From positions 372,001-436,000 of the forward strand of contig JADJQF010000033.1 in the NCBI GenBank assembly GCA_016712885.1: 64,000 nt of DNA. Reading direction: 5' to 3'. The translations under genes and the position numbers were made by a program. The stretch is from Candidatus Flexicrinis proximus (GTDB taxonomy: Bacteria > Chloroflexota > Anaerolineae > Aggregatilineales > Phototrophicaceae). The notes beneath the pieces were generated by a model. That model was not told the origin of the DNA and searched no databases. It was given only the letters and a program-made list of their open reading frames with translations. This document shows positions 24,508 to 34,884 of the stretch, piece by piece; positions within the stretch are counted from its first letter, which is position 1, and each line of letters begins with the position of its first letter.

Positions 24508-26964
24508 CTAATTCCGCAGCGGCTTATTATTGGCCAGCATATACATCACGCGCTGCTGCGTCTTTTCCTGCATGATCAGGTCCATCAGCGCCTGCCGTTC
24601 CAGGTTCAATATCACCTGCGGATGCACCCAGCCCGGTTGGCTCAGCGCCCCGCCGGTCAGCACATACGCCAGCTTCCGCGCAATGTACCCGTCGTACTCG
24701 CTGGCGATCCCACTCTCGATGAACCCCGCGATGCCGAGATTAATCGCCGCGTATTCGTCGCGCCCCGCCGCGTAGATCATCTCCACGCCCTTTGGCTGGA
24801 ACGTGGCCGACATCCCCAGCGCGTGCGCCTTCGCCTCGCCGATCAGGTGCGACCGGTTCATCACGATCTTGTCGTCGGCGTTCAGGAACCCGATCTCCTG
24901 CGCCTGTTTCGCGCTCTCGCTCACCTTGGCCGTCGCAATCGTCTCGAAGATCGACCGCAGCGGCTCGTGCGGGTCGGCCCCGCGCAGCGCCACCGGGTTC
25001 ACCAGCCGCCTCAGCATTTCCTTACAGCCGCCGCCCGCTGGGATAATCCCCACGCCCACTTCGACGAGGCCGGTATACAGCTCCGAGTGCGCCACGATCG
25101 CGTGCGCGCTCATCGTGATTTCCAGCCCGCCGCCCAGCGTCATATTGAATGGCGCCGCGATCACCGGCTTCGACGCCGCCCGCATCGCCATCCCGAAGTC
25201 CTGCAGTTTCTTGGTTGCCGCGTCGATGCCGTCCGGCCCGGACCCCATCGCGTCCGCCAGGTTTGCTCCGATGCTGAACCGTTCGCTGTCGTTGCTGATT
25301 ACCACCGCCTTCCAGTCCGCCGTCTCCAGCAGCCTCAGCGCCTCGAACCCCAGGTCGAGCAGCCCGCCTGTGATCGTATTCTGCTTGGTGCGGAACTCGA
25401 ACAGCATCACGCCGTCGCCGATGTCGTAAATCGCCGCGTGATCGTTCTCGCGCACAAGGGCGACCGGCGTCTCCTCAAGTTTCTCGATGACCTGTTCCGG
25501 GATCCCCGCGTCCGGGCTGATCGCCACCGTCACGCTCCGCGCGCGCAAGTCGGCGATCTTAATCTGCTTCGGGTCGACTTCCACCCGCACGTAATCGCCC
25601 TTTTGCGGGCTGAAGTACCCGGTCACCACCCCGTAGACATCGCGCTGGTAGAAGGCCTTCTTGCCGCTCGCCACCATTCCCTTGACCCATTCGGCCACCG
25701 GATACCCCGCCGCCTCGAACTTGGCGATACTGTCCGCCACGCCGATCGCGTCCCAGATTTCGAATGGCCCCATCTCATGCGCGAAGCCACCCTTCTGCGC
25801 CTCGTCGATATTCACGATCGTGTCGGTGATCTCCGGCACTTTATTCGACGCATACGCCAGATAGAACGCGTGCAGGTGGAACAAATACTGCCCGCCGCGG
25901 TCCTGCTCGGCCATCAGCCGCCGGATCCGCTCGCCCAGCGGCTTGACCCGCCCGTGCTTGGCGACGCTCTCGAATTCAACCTTCTTCGGCGCCTCGTAGT
26001 CCAGCGTCTTCAGGTTCAGCGCCCAGAACTCTTTTTCGCCGTCCGCGCCCTTCTTCATCAGGTAGAAGCCCTGACCGGTCTTGCGTCCCAGCCAGTTACG
26101 CTTCAGCAGCTCGTCCGACAGCGCCGCCGAGCCGGCATGGTTCAGCACCTCGCGCGCTGGATCGTCCGCGATCGCCGGATACAGGTTCCGCGCCACATGC
26201 ACCGCGATGTCATACCCCACCAGATCGTTCAGGTTGAACGTGGCCGTCTTCGGACGCCCGATCAGCGGGCCGGTCAGCGCGTCAACTTCCTCGATGCTGT
26301 AATCGTGGTCGATCGCGTAATTCATCGCCTGCATGCCGCTCATCGACATGAACCGGTTGCCGATGAAGTTGGGCGTGTCCTTGCACAGCACGACCGTCTT
26401 GCCCAGCGTCTCCTTGCCGAACTTCATCATATACGCCGCCACTTCGGCGTCCGTCCCGGCGTGCGGGATGACCTCCAGAAGCTGCAGGTAGCGCGGCGGG
26501 TTGAAGAAATGCGTTCCCAGGAATCGCCGCGTGAAATCCGCCGGCAGGCCGTTCGCGATGTCCCCGATCGGCAGCCCTGACGTGTTGCTGGACACGATCG
26601 CCGTCGGCTTCACCACTTCCGCCAGCTTCGCCATCAGCGACTGCTTGACGTCCAGCCGCTCGATGATGACCTCGACGATCCAGTCGGCATCTGCCAGCTT
26701 GCCCAGGTCGTCCTCGGTATTGCCGGTCGTGATCCGGCTCAGGTCGCCCGCGCTGAAGAGTTGCGCCGGGCGCATCGCCTGCAATTTTTTAAGGTTGTCG
26801 TTGACGATTGCGTTGCGCTTGGCGGCAGGGTGGCCGGCCTGCGTGTCCTTCGCCGGGATGTCCAGCAGCATCACGTCCACGCCGACACCCGCCAGCAGCG
26901 CCGCGATCCCGCCGCCCATCGTGCCGGAGCCGATTACCGCGGCCTTCTTGATGTGGTATGTCAT
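24508..26964 (-). CDS. fadN: 3-hydroxyacyl-CoA dehydrogenase / enoyl-CoA hydratase fusion (FadN type)
   Basis: The 818-residue enzyme has the NAD-binding fold first (AAVIGSGTMGGGIAALLAGVGVDVMLLDIP, about 8-37), the HAD C-terminal domains next (GNRFMSMSGMQAMNYAIDH, GRKTGQGFYLMKKG), and a crotonase domain last (about 500-720, with NDSERFSIGANLADAM and EVGVGIIPAGGGCKEMLRR). This order is that of Bacillus FadN and the reverse of E. coli FadB. It does the hydration and NAD-dependent oxidation steps of beta-oxidation. ATG at 26964 has GAGAGG upstream. Confidence 0.92.
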   Translation of the reverse strand: MTYHIKKAAVIGSGTMGGGIAALLAGVGVDVMLLDIPAKDTQAGHPAAKRNAIVNDNLKKLQAMRPAQLFSAGDLSRITTGNTEDDLGKLADADWIVEVIIERLDVKQSLMAKLAEVVKPTAIVSSNTSGLPIGDIANGLPADFTRRFLGTHFFNPPRYLQLLEVIPHAGTDAEVAAYMMKFGKETLGKTVVLCKDTPNFIGNRFMSMSGMQAMNYAIDHDYSIEEVDALTGPLIGRPKTATFNLNDLVGYDIAVHVARNLYPAIADDPAREVLNHAGSAALSDELLKRNWLGRKTGQGFYLMKKGADGEKEFWALNLKTLDYEAPKKVEFESVAKHGRVKPLGERIRRLMAEQDRGGQYLFHLHAFYLAYASNKVPEITDTIVNIDEAQKGGFAHEMGPFEIWDAIGVADSIAKFEAAGYPVAEWVKGMVASGKKAFYQRDVYGVVTGYFSPQKGDYVRVEVDPKQIKIADLRARSVTVAISPDAGIPEQVIEKLEETPVALVRENDHAAIYDIGDGVMLFEFRTKQNTITGGLLDLGFEALRLLETADWKAVVISNDSERFSIGANLADAMGSGPDGIDAATKKLQDFGMAMRAASKPVIAAPFNMTLGGGLEITMSAHAIVAHSELYTGLVEVGVGIIPAGGGCKEMLRRLVNPVALRGADPHEPLRSIFETIATAKVSESAKQAQEIGFLNADDKIVMNRSHLIGEAKAHALGMSATFQPKGVEMIYAAGRDEYAAINLGIAGFIESGIASEYDGYIARKLAYVLTGGALSQPGWVHPQVILNLERQALMDLIMQEKTQQRVMYMLANNKPLRN

Positions 26965-27078
26965 AGCATTACCTCTCGCTAAAAGGTCAAAAATCGAATC
27001 GGTATTTGATTCTAGGCGTGTTGATTGTACCACCCGATTCGCGCCTCCGTCACGTCAAGGGTTTGCAGTAAGACGGGC

Positions 27079-27105
27079 TGTTATACTCTATTAAATGATC
27101 ATTTA
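27079..27105 (+). promoter_or_regulatory. Extended -10 promoter and palindrome before the first histidine kinase
   Basis: TG-T-TATACT (27079-27087) is an extended -10 box. A perfect 14-bp palindrome TAAATGATCATTTA (27092-27105) covers the expected transcript start and could be an operator. Confidence 0.5.
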
Positions 27106-27120
27106 GTTTTCCCAATTCAT

Positions 27121-28851
27121 ATGCCCTTTTACCTCATCTATGTCGTGCTCTCCGCCCTCATTGCCATCCTCAATATCTGGATGGGGCTGTTTGCCTTTCG
27201 CCAGACCCACATGCCGGCCTCGCGCCTCATGGCCATCACCCTCTGGACCGTCGTTTCCATCACCGCCTCCTTCATCGTCCTCACCATCACCGACTCGCCC
27301 CAGGTCGCCTACGCTTCCGTCCAGTTCCGCTTCATCGGCCTTGTCCTGATCGGGCCGCTCTTTGTCATGTTCGCCGCCGCCTATACCCAGCGCAGCCATT
27401 GGCTTACCCCGCGCTTCGTCTTCGCCATCCTCGCCTTTCCGGCCTTCCTGCTCATCTTTATCTGGTCGCCGCTGGTCGTCCCTCACTTCTATACCGAATG
27501 GCGCTTTATCCGCCTCGATGGCTGGAGCACCGAAGCGCGCGATGTCGGCCTGTGGTTCAATCTCCACTCCGCGTATTCTGTCGCCATGTTTTCGGCCGCC
27601 GTCGCCTTGATCGCCCAGTTCGCCGTCCGCGTCGACTCCTCCAAGCGGGCCGCCGTCGTCACTATCCTCATCGGTACCGCCATCGGCCTGCCCGGCGCCG
27701 CCGCCCCCTTCCTCATCGGCCCAGAGCCCGGCCTGCGCTCCACCCCCATCTCACTCGGCCTCTTGGCCCTCTTTATCGGCTGGTCGTTCATGCGCAGCGC
27801 CGCCACCACCCTCATGCCGGTCGCCTACGATCTGATCTTCGCCAGCATGGAAGACGCCGTCCTGCTCCTCGACCGCAATCAGTTCATCATCAGCGCCAAC
27901 CCGGCCTCCAGCCGGATGTTCAGGCAGTCCGTCGCCTCCCTGATGTACAAGCCCATCTCCGCCTTCATGACCCTTCCCGAAGGCAGCGTCCTGACCGCTG
28001 CCCCGCCGGGCATGTTTCACGTTACCCTCGATCTTGCCGGCCAGTCCGCCGTCTGCCAGGTACAGAGCCTCCCGCTGCGCCACGGCTCCGACTCGCCCGG
28101 CCGCCTCGTCGTTGTCCGTGACATCACCGCCCAGCAGCAGGCCATCGATCTCACACTCGAACGCGAGCGCGCCCTCGTCCTCGCCAAATTCATCGAGGAC
28201 GCCTCGCACGAATTCCGCACCCCGCTCTCCGTCATCAAATCCAGCGCCTACCTCATCGGCCGCCAGGTCGAAACCCCGGCCATCCAGCGCCACGTCACCC
28301 AGATCGACCAGCAGGCCGACCGCGTGAATGCCTTGATCAACGACCTGCAGTTGATGACCGTCCTCGACAGCAACCGCCCCCTCGTTTTCACGTCCGTCGA
28401 CCTCCGCGACATCCTTCGGACCGCTGTCGACGGCTTTGCCAGGCCGCTCGCCGCCGAACGCCAGCAGACTGTCACCTTTGTCGCCCCGGCCGTCATCCCC
28501 GCCTGCCGCGGCGATACCGCCGAGCTGACCGTCGCCTTCCAGAAGATCATCGAGAACGCGATCCGCTATACGCCCCCCTCCGGCAGCATCGACGTCACAC
28601 TGGAGGCCTGTCCCGAAGGCTTGCGCGTCTCCATCCGCGATACCGGCATCGGCATGGACCCCGCCACCGTCCAGGCCGCCCTCATGCGTTTCTACCGCCT
28701 CGACCGGGCGCGCTCGACTGCCGGCTTTGGCCTCGGTCTCCCCATCGCACTCCGCGTTATCCAGCGCCACGGCGGCACCCTCGCCATCGCCTCTCAACCT
28801 CAGTCCGGGACGACTGTCACACTCACGCTTCCGGCCATCTCGCCCTCTTGA
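27121..28851 (+). CDS. Sensor histidine kinase, 7TM-type N-terminus with PAS domain
   Basis: The 576-residue protein has about seven membrane helices in residues 1-215 (HisKin_7TM type), a PAS domain (about 235-340, LIFASMEDAVLLLDRNQFIISANPASSRMF), HisKA with phospho-acceptor His363 in DASHEFRTPLS, and HATPase_c (N box KIIENAIRYTPP, G boxes DTGIGMD and GFGLGLPIA). It senses an unknown signal in or near the membrane. No response regulator is next to it. A second kinase of the same layout follows. Confidence 0.9.
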   Translation: MPFYLIYVVLSALIAILNIWMGLFAFRQTHMPASRLMAITLWTVVSITASFIVLTITDSPQVAYASVQFRFIGLVLIGPLFVMFAAAYTQRSHWLTPRFVFAILAFPAFLLIFIWSPLVVPHFYTEWRFIRLDGWSTEARDVGLWFNLHSAYSVAMFSAAVALIAQFAVRVDSSKRAAVVTILIGTAIGLPGAAAPFLIGPEPGLRSTPISLGLLALFIGWSFMRSAATTLMPVAYDLIFASMEDAVLLLDRNQFIISANPASSRMFRQSVASLMYKPISAFMTLPEGSVLTAAPPGMFHVTLDLAGQSAVCQVQSLPLRHGSDSPGRLVVVRDITAQQQAIDLTLERERALVLAKFIEDASHEFRTPLSVIKSSAYLIGRQVETPAIQRHVTQIDQQADRVNALINDLQLMTVLDSNRPLVFTSVDLRDILRTAVDGFARPLAAERQQTVTFVAPAVIPACRGDTAELTVAFQKIIENAIRYTPPSGSIDVTLEACPEGLRVSIRDTGIGMDPATVQAALMRFYRLDRARSTAGFGLGLPIALRVIQRHGGTLAIASQPQSGTTVTLTLPAISPS

Positions 28852-28863
28852 CCGCACTCTCTG

Positions 28864-28892
28864 TTACAATCCATCTATCGAGGCCGTATAAT
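28864..28892 (+). promoter_or_regulatory. Promoter of the second histidine kinase
   Basis: TTACAA (28864-28869), exactly 17 nt, then TATAAT (28887-28892). The kinase genes are therefore separately transcribed. Confidence 0.75.
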
Positions 28893-28921
28893 TTCATTGT
28901 TGTTCCATTCAGGAAACATAA

Positions 28922-30637
28922 ATGCTGGTCTTTGAACTTTACGATTGGGCCGTCGCCCTCCTGGCCATCCTCAATCTCAGCCTCTGCGGCTATATCCTTG
29001 CCAATCGCCACGTCCCCGGCTCCTTGTCTGCCGCCGCGCTTACCCTCGCTATCGCTTTTGTCTGTGCCATGTTCGTTCTGCTCCTGCACACCAGTTCCAT
29101 CGAGGCGGGCTATGCCTACGCGCGACTCCGCTTTCTCGGGATCGCCTTCGTCAGTCCGCTCTTCCTGGTCTTCGTCCTGCAGTACACCCGCCAGTCCCAC
29201 TGGCTGACCTTCTGGCCGCTCCTCGGCATCTTCTCCATCCCGCTGCTCACCCAGTTCATCCTCTGGTTCACGCCCGGCCACCTCGATTTCCTGCACGATT
29301 GGACTCTCATCCCTTACGCCGACCACTGGCTGGAATCCCGTACCCTCGGGGGTTGGTACTACATCCACGCGCTCCACGGCGGCGCCACCCTCGTGCTCGC
29401 CCTGGGTGTCCTCGTCTGGTATTCCCGCCGCGTCGACACCTCCCGCAGCCGCGAAGTCAATATCCTGTTCGCCGTCTGCATCTTTACTGCTTACGGCGTC
29501 GGTACCTCCGCCACCATCGGCCCGGCCCCCGGCTTACGCCTGACCCCGCTCGTCCTCGGGGCAGCGTCGCTCGTATTGGGCTGGCTTCTCATCCTCGGCA
29601 GCGCCGTCCGCGTCGTGCCCATCGCCTTTGACCTCGTCTTTTCCACTATTCACGACGCTGTATTGGTGCTGGACTCGCGCCGCACCATCATCCGCGCCAA
29701 CCCTGCCGCCGGGCGTATGCTCCGCCTGCCGCTCACCAGCCTGGTCTCTCAGCCCGTTGATGCCGTCATGCAGGCCGCCCGCGAGTGGCAGTCCCGCCGC
29801 CCGGATGCCTCACCCTTCAACATCACCCTCGCCGACGCCGAAGCCCCCATCCTGTGCGAGGTGCGCCATCTCCCGCTCTCCCGCGATGGCCGGGACATCG
29901 GCAGCGTAGTCGTCATGCGCGATATCACCGCCGAGCGCAAAGGCCTTGAGCTGACCATCGAGCGCGAGCGCAGTCGCGTCGTCGCCACCTTCATCGCCGA
30001 CGCCTCGCACGAATTCCGTACCCCGCTCTCCGTCATCCGCTCCAGCGCTTACCTGCTCGGCCGCCTGGCCGACTCCGAGAAAGGGGAGCGCCACGTCTCC
30101 AAGATCAACGACCACGTTGAACGCATCAACTCCCTTGTCGACGACCTGGAACTCATGGCCTCGCTTGACGCCGAGCGCCAGATGGGCGGCGAACCGATCG
30201 ACGTCCGCCAGATCGTCCGCGATGTCGTTGAGGCCTTCGCCCGGCCGTTAGCCGAAGCCCGCGGCCAGACCGTCACCCTCAGCCTCGAACCCGGATTGCC
30301 CATCCCCCGCGGCGAAAGCTCCGAGCTGATCCTCGCCCTCGAGAAAGTGCTGCACAACGCCGTCCGCTATACCCCCGAGGGCGGCTCTATCGCCGTCAGC
30401 GCCCGCCCGCATGGCGCCGGCGCCCAGATCACCGTCACCGATACCGGCGTCGGCATGGATAACGCCACCGCTCAGGCCGCCCTCAAGCGGTTCTACCGCC
30501 TTGACAGCGCCCGCACTACCGCCGGCTTTGGCCTCGGCCTCCCCATTGCCCTCAGGATCATGCAGCGTCACGGCGGCGACCTCACCCTCACCTCCGCCCC
30601 CGGAGTCGGCACCACCGTCGTCCTCACCCTGGCCTGA
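28922..30637 (+). CDS. Sensor histidine kinase, tandem paralog
   Basis: The 571-residue protein repeats the layout of its neighbour: 7TM region, PAS (LVFSTIHDAVLVLDSRRTIIRANPAAGRML), His363 in DASHEFRTPLS, ATP-binding KVLHNAVRYTPEGG, DTGVGMD, GFGLGLPIALRIMQRHGG. The acceptor His falls at the same residue number in both, so the pair came from tandem duplication without length change in the sensory part. It has its own promoter. No response regulator adjacent. Confidence 0.9.
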   Translation: MLVFELYDWAVALLAILNLSLCGYILANRHVPGSLSAAALTLAIAFVCAMFVLLLHTSSIEAGYAYARLRFLGIAFVSPLFLVFVLQYTRQSHWLTFWPLLGIFSIPLLTQFILWFTPGHLDFLHDWTLIPYADHWLESRTLGGWYYIHALHGGATLVLALGVLVWYSRRVDTSRSREVNILFAVCIFTAYGVGTSATIGPAPGLRLTPLVLGAASLVLGWLLILGSAVRVVPIAFDLVFSTIHDAVLVLDSRRTIIRANPAAGRMLRLPLTSLVSQPVDAVMQAAREWQSRRPDASPFNITLADAEAPILCEVRHLPLSRDGRDIGSVVVMRDITAERKGLELTIERERSRVVATFIADASHEFRTPLSVIRSSAYLLGRLADSEKGERHVSKINDHVERINSLVDDLELMASLDAERQMGGEPIDVRQIVRDVVEAFARPLAEARGQTVTLSLEPGLPIPRGESSELILALEKVLHNAVRYTPEGGSIAVSARPHGAGAQITVTDTGVGMDNATAQAALKRFYRLDSARTTAGFGLGLPIALRIMQRHGGDLTLTSAPGVGTTVVLTLA

Positions 30638-30654
30638 CCCCTTGCGCGCAGTCG

Positions 30655-30705
30655 ATTCGCAAAGAAGGGGGTCCAGAGGACGTGTCACCCTCTGGCTGCG
30701 CTGGG
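30655..30705 (+). repeat. Structured repeat element, degenerate module A
   Basis: GGGGTCCAGAGGACGTGTCACCCTCTGG fits the variant A hairpin CCAGAGGG/CCCTCTGG with loss of symmetry. It is about 20 bp behind the second kinase. Confidence 0.5.
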
Positions 30706-30784
30706 TGCGTTCCTCCTCGCACGTCAATACACAGCAAACACCATGGCGTCCGTTGGATGTCAAACAGCCGCTGGCGTAGTCCCT

Positions 30785-30858
30785 TAAATTCGCAAAGAAG
30801 GGAGTCCAGAGGGTGTGTCACCCTCTGGCGGAGATGTGGAGGCAGCGCCTCCACCAAA
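30785..30858 (+). repeat. Structured repeat element, module A variant
   Basis: CCAGAGGG-TGTGTCA-CCCTCTGG and GTGGAGGC-AGC-GCCTCCAC. The first stem differs from the common CGAGAGGG/CCCTCTCG form but still pairs. Confidence 0.7.
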
Positions 30859-30878
30859 CCAATGCGCCCAAACAGCCG

Positions 30879-31706
30879 CTATACCGTCAGCGCCACCACC
30901 GCCGCGATATACAGCGCCCCGGCGGCCATCGACATCCGGATCAGCGTCTCGCTGCGCGGCGTCCCGGCTGGCCGGATCAGCCGGTGAGCAATCATTGGAA
31001 TCGTCATCGCCATTCCCGGCCAGACGAATGCCGGGATGATCCCGCCCGCCACGCCGAATACGCCGGCCCCCAGCAGCAGCGCCGACGCGCCTTGCATCAG
31101 CCGGTGCGCGGCCTGTAGCCCGATCAGCGCCGTAAAATTCCGCTCAAATCGCGAATCGACCTCGAAATCGCGCGCCTGCTGCTCGAGCTGCGCCGATAGC
31201 GACGCCAGCGCCAGGATCACCCACGCCAGCGCGTCGAACGCCGTCAGCGCCGCCCCCGCCAGCAGGATCGCCGCCAGATACGGGAACGTCTCCACGAATG
31301 CCGCGTGCGTGAACAGGTCGAACCCCGGCCGCGACTTGAGTCGCAGCGGCGGCGCCGAGTATGCCCAGGCCGCCGCCAGGCCGCCGAGTCCTGCCGCTAC
31401 CCCCCGGCCGCCAAATCCCGCGTACAGCACCGCCAGCCCCGCGAACGCCGCCGCCAGCACGGCGTCGTATTGCCATCCGCCGCCCACAAATGCGTTGCGC
31501 CGTGCCTTCTGTCCGTCCGCCGCATCGTAGGCCACATCGAACCGGTCGTTCAGCGCGAACGCGAACCACGCGCCCAGCGCCAGCGCCGCCGGGATCGCCA
31601 GCGACTCCAGCGCAAGGGCGCCGCGCAGCGCCAGCGACAGCGCCGCGATGATGAAGGTCATGCCCCACGCGTCGACGTGGTTGAAAACTAGCCAGTTCAG
31701 TCTCAT
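30879..31706 (-). CDS. UbiA-family prenyltransferase
   Basis: The 275-residue membrane protein has the first Asp-rich motif NDRFDVAYDAADGQKARR (about 53-70) and a second, QLEQQARDFEVDSRFERN (about 171-188), both needed for Mg-prenyl-diphosphate binding, with about 7-8 helices. It attaches a prenyl chain to an aromatic or quinone precursor. ATG at 31706 is only 6 nt after a TATAAT (31712-31717), so the transcript may begin at the start codon itself. The open frame upstream of it overlaps the next gene and is not coding. Substrate unknown. Confidence 0.88.
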   Translation of the reverse strand: MRLNWLVFNHVDAWGMTFIIAALSLALRGALALESLAIPAALALGAWFAFALNDRFDVAYDAADGQKARRNAFVGGGWQYDAVLAAAFAGLAVLYAGFGGRGVAAGLGGLAAAWAYSAPPLRLKSRPGFDLFTHAAFVETFPYLAAILLAGAALTAFDALAWVILALASLSAQLEQQARDFEVDSRFERNFTALIGLQAAHRLMQGASALLLGAGVFGVAGGIIPAFVWPGMAMTIPMIAHRLIRPAGTPRSETLIRMSMAAGALYIAAVVALTV

Positions 31707-31711
31707 GCGCC

Positions 31712-31717
31712 GATTAT
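31712..31717 (-). promoter_or_regulatory. -10 box of a probably leaderless transcript (UbiA gene)
   Basis: TATAAT on the minus strand is followed by CGGCGC and then ATG, placing the start of transcription on or next to the A of the start codon. No clear -35 box or ribosome site is present. Confidence 0.55.
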
Positions 31718-31775
31718 ACGCGCTGCGCGTTACAATCTCGCCGGTCGAATACAGGTTATTTTCAGGAGTACTCTC

Positions 31776-32800
31776 ATGCGTCTGGGTATTGTTTACGGCT
31801 ACAGCGGCGCTCAGATCGAACTGCCGATGGATATGTTTCTCGAGGCCGACCGTCTCGGCTATTACGCCGTCTGGGTAGGGGAGGCCTATGGCTCGGATGC
31901 CATCACCCCGCTTGCCTGGATCGGCGCGCAGACCGCCCGGATCCGCCTCGGCTCCGGCATCATGCAGATGCCCGCCCGTACCCCGGCCATGACCGCCATG
32001 ACCGCCACCACCCTCGACCAGCTCAGCGGCGGCCGTTTCCTGCTCGGCCTCGGCCTCAGCGGTCCGCAGGTCGTCGAAGGCTGGCACGGCGTCCCCTATG
32101 GCAAGCCGCTCGTCAAAACCCGCGAGTATGTCGAAATCGTCCGCGCCATCTTCAAGCGCGACAAGCCGCTCGAAGTTCACGGCAAGCACTACGAAATCCC
32201 CTACATCGGCGCAGACGCCACCGGCCTCGGCAAGCCGCTCAAGAGTATCCTCCACGGCCGCCCCGACCTGCCCATCTATCTCGCCTCCATCGGCCCCAAA
32301 AATGTCGCCCTCACCGCCGAAATCGCCGATGGCTGGCTGCCCATCTTCTTCTCGCCCGCCCACTACGCCTCCACCTATGACCCCAGCATTCAGGAGGGTT
32401 TCGCCGCCGCGGGTGGCAAATCCTTCGACCGCTTTGATATCGCCCCGACTGTCCCCGTCATCATCAGCGACGACCTCGAAGCGGCGCGCAATGCCCTCAA
32501 GCCGCAGCTCGCCCTCTATATCGGCGGCATGGGCGCCAAAGGCCGCAATTTCTACAACGATCTCGCCGTCCGCTATGGCTATGAGGAAGCCGCCGCCGCC
32601 ATCCAGGATCACTACCTCGCCGGCCGCAAAATGGACGCCATCAACGCTGTCCCCGATGCCCTCGTCGATGATGTCTCGCTCGTCGGCACCGTCGACCGCA
32701 TCCGCGACCGCCTCCAGCTCTGGAAGCAGGCGCCTATCACCACCCTCAATATCGGCGCCTTCGATGTCGCCACCCTGCGCGTCATGGCCGAACTGTTACT

Positions 32801-32804
<4 letters not shown>
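31776..32804 (+). CDS. Luciferase-like (LLM class) F420- or FMN-dependent oxidoreductase
   Basis: The 342-residue TIM-barrel protein has the bacterial-luciferase-family landmarks: EADRLGYYAVWVGEAYGSDAITPLAWIGAQTARIRLGSGIM, then TTLDQLSGGRFLLGLGLSGPQVVEGWHG, typical of F420-dependent mer/glucose-6-phosphate-dehydrogenase-like members. The acceptor is unknown. ATG has CAGGAG 7 nt upstream. The stop codon TAG overlaps the end of a repeat element. Divergent from the UbiA gene with about 70 bp between. Confidence 0.85.
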
Positions 32805-34088
<1,284 letters not shown>

Positions 34089-34112
34089 TCTCGATCCGGA
34101 ACAGGAAATCTG

Positions 34113-34697
34113 ATGGAGAGTGAGCCGTTACATCCACTGAATAGACCCCCGCAAGACCCGCCGGAAGCGGCGTCGGATGATCCTCTGCGCCGGCATTTTC
34201 ATCTGACCGACGAAGCGCTTAGCCAGCTCCGCGCCGGACAAATGCCGCTTGCGCATCGGCTGCGGCAGCGTAATCAGAGCCTGATCACGATGCTGGCTAC
34301 CCTTTTCGGGCTGGTCATGTTTCGTGTGGCTCAGTATCGGGGCACCGCAGAGGAATACCGGATAGGACAGTACTTTGTCATTGCCCTCGTGTTTGGCGTC
34401 GTCTATGCTGCCGGAAACTGGCTGTACTTTGCCTGGCGGTGGCGGAGACAGACCGTCGTCACGACCGCGGGGGTGGTCCAATACGAACCGCAGACGGCGG
34501 TTGAGAAGCTTCGTAAATCCGAGCGGACGCTTATAGTTGGCGGGGAGGCCCTGAAAGCCAAGCCGGACGACGTCAAGGTGCTGCCCGAGGGCGCATGGCT
34601 TCGCGTCTATTGGCTCGCCTCGTCGCACAGAATTGTCGCGGCCGAGCGCTTGACCGAGGAAGAAATCGGCCGCAGGGCGGCGGGACCTCGTCCGTAG
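34113..34697 (+). CDS. Small membrane protein of unknown function
   Basis: The 194-residue protein has a Pro/Asp-rich N-terminus, two membrane helices (about 57-75 ITMLATLFGLVMFRVAQY and 87-108 FVIALVFGVVYAAGNWLYFAWR) and a soluble beta-rich C-terminus (TVVTTAGVVQYEPQTAVEKLRKSERTLIVGG), as in PH-like membrane proteins of the YcxB/DUF type. ATG follows AGGAAA. No relation to a named family can be shown. Confidence 0.6.
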   Translation: MESEPLHPLNRPPQDPPEAASDDPLRRHFHLTDEALSQLRAGQMPLAHRLRQRNQSLITMLATLFGLVMFRVAQYRGTAEEYRIGQYFVIALVFGVVYAAGNWLYFAWRWRRQTVVTTAGVVQYEPQTAVEKLRKSERTLIVGGEALKAKPDDVKVLPEGAWLRVYWLASSHRIVAAERLTEEEIGRRAAGPRP

Positions 34698-34736
34698 CGG
34701 CGGATTTCCGGCGCGGTTGGCCCGGACAAATCACGG

Positions 34737-34785
34737 GGTTGGTTAGGGACACGAGGGTTCCTCTCCGCCCTGGTCTCCCCTCTAA
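34737..34785 (+). repeat. Second repeat family, decayed copy
   Basis: Near-match to the copies at 37711 and 43753, with GGACAAATCA, GGTTAGGGACA, and CCGCCCTGGTCTCCCCT in the same order. The central hairpin is lost. Confidence 0.4.
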
Positions 34786-34884
34786 TCGGCTTGTCAAACG
34801 AGTTCTGAAAACTCAAAATCGGCTACTGAAAACTGAAAACTAAAGTATCGTTCACAACAGACAAATGCAGCGGGAGGCAGACCG

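Noticed and set aside
24301..26580. 759-codon plus-strand frame opposite the FadN-type gene
   Set aside because: Arg/His/Pro-rich antisense product without homology.
31707..32612. Extension of the UbiA frame upstream into the LLM gene
   Set aside because: The UbiA start at 31706 sits right behind a -10 box, and the upstream part is antisense of a real gene.
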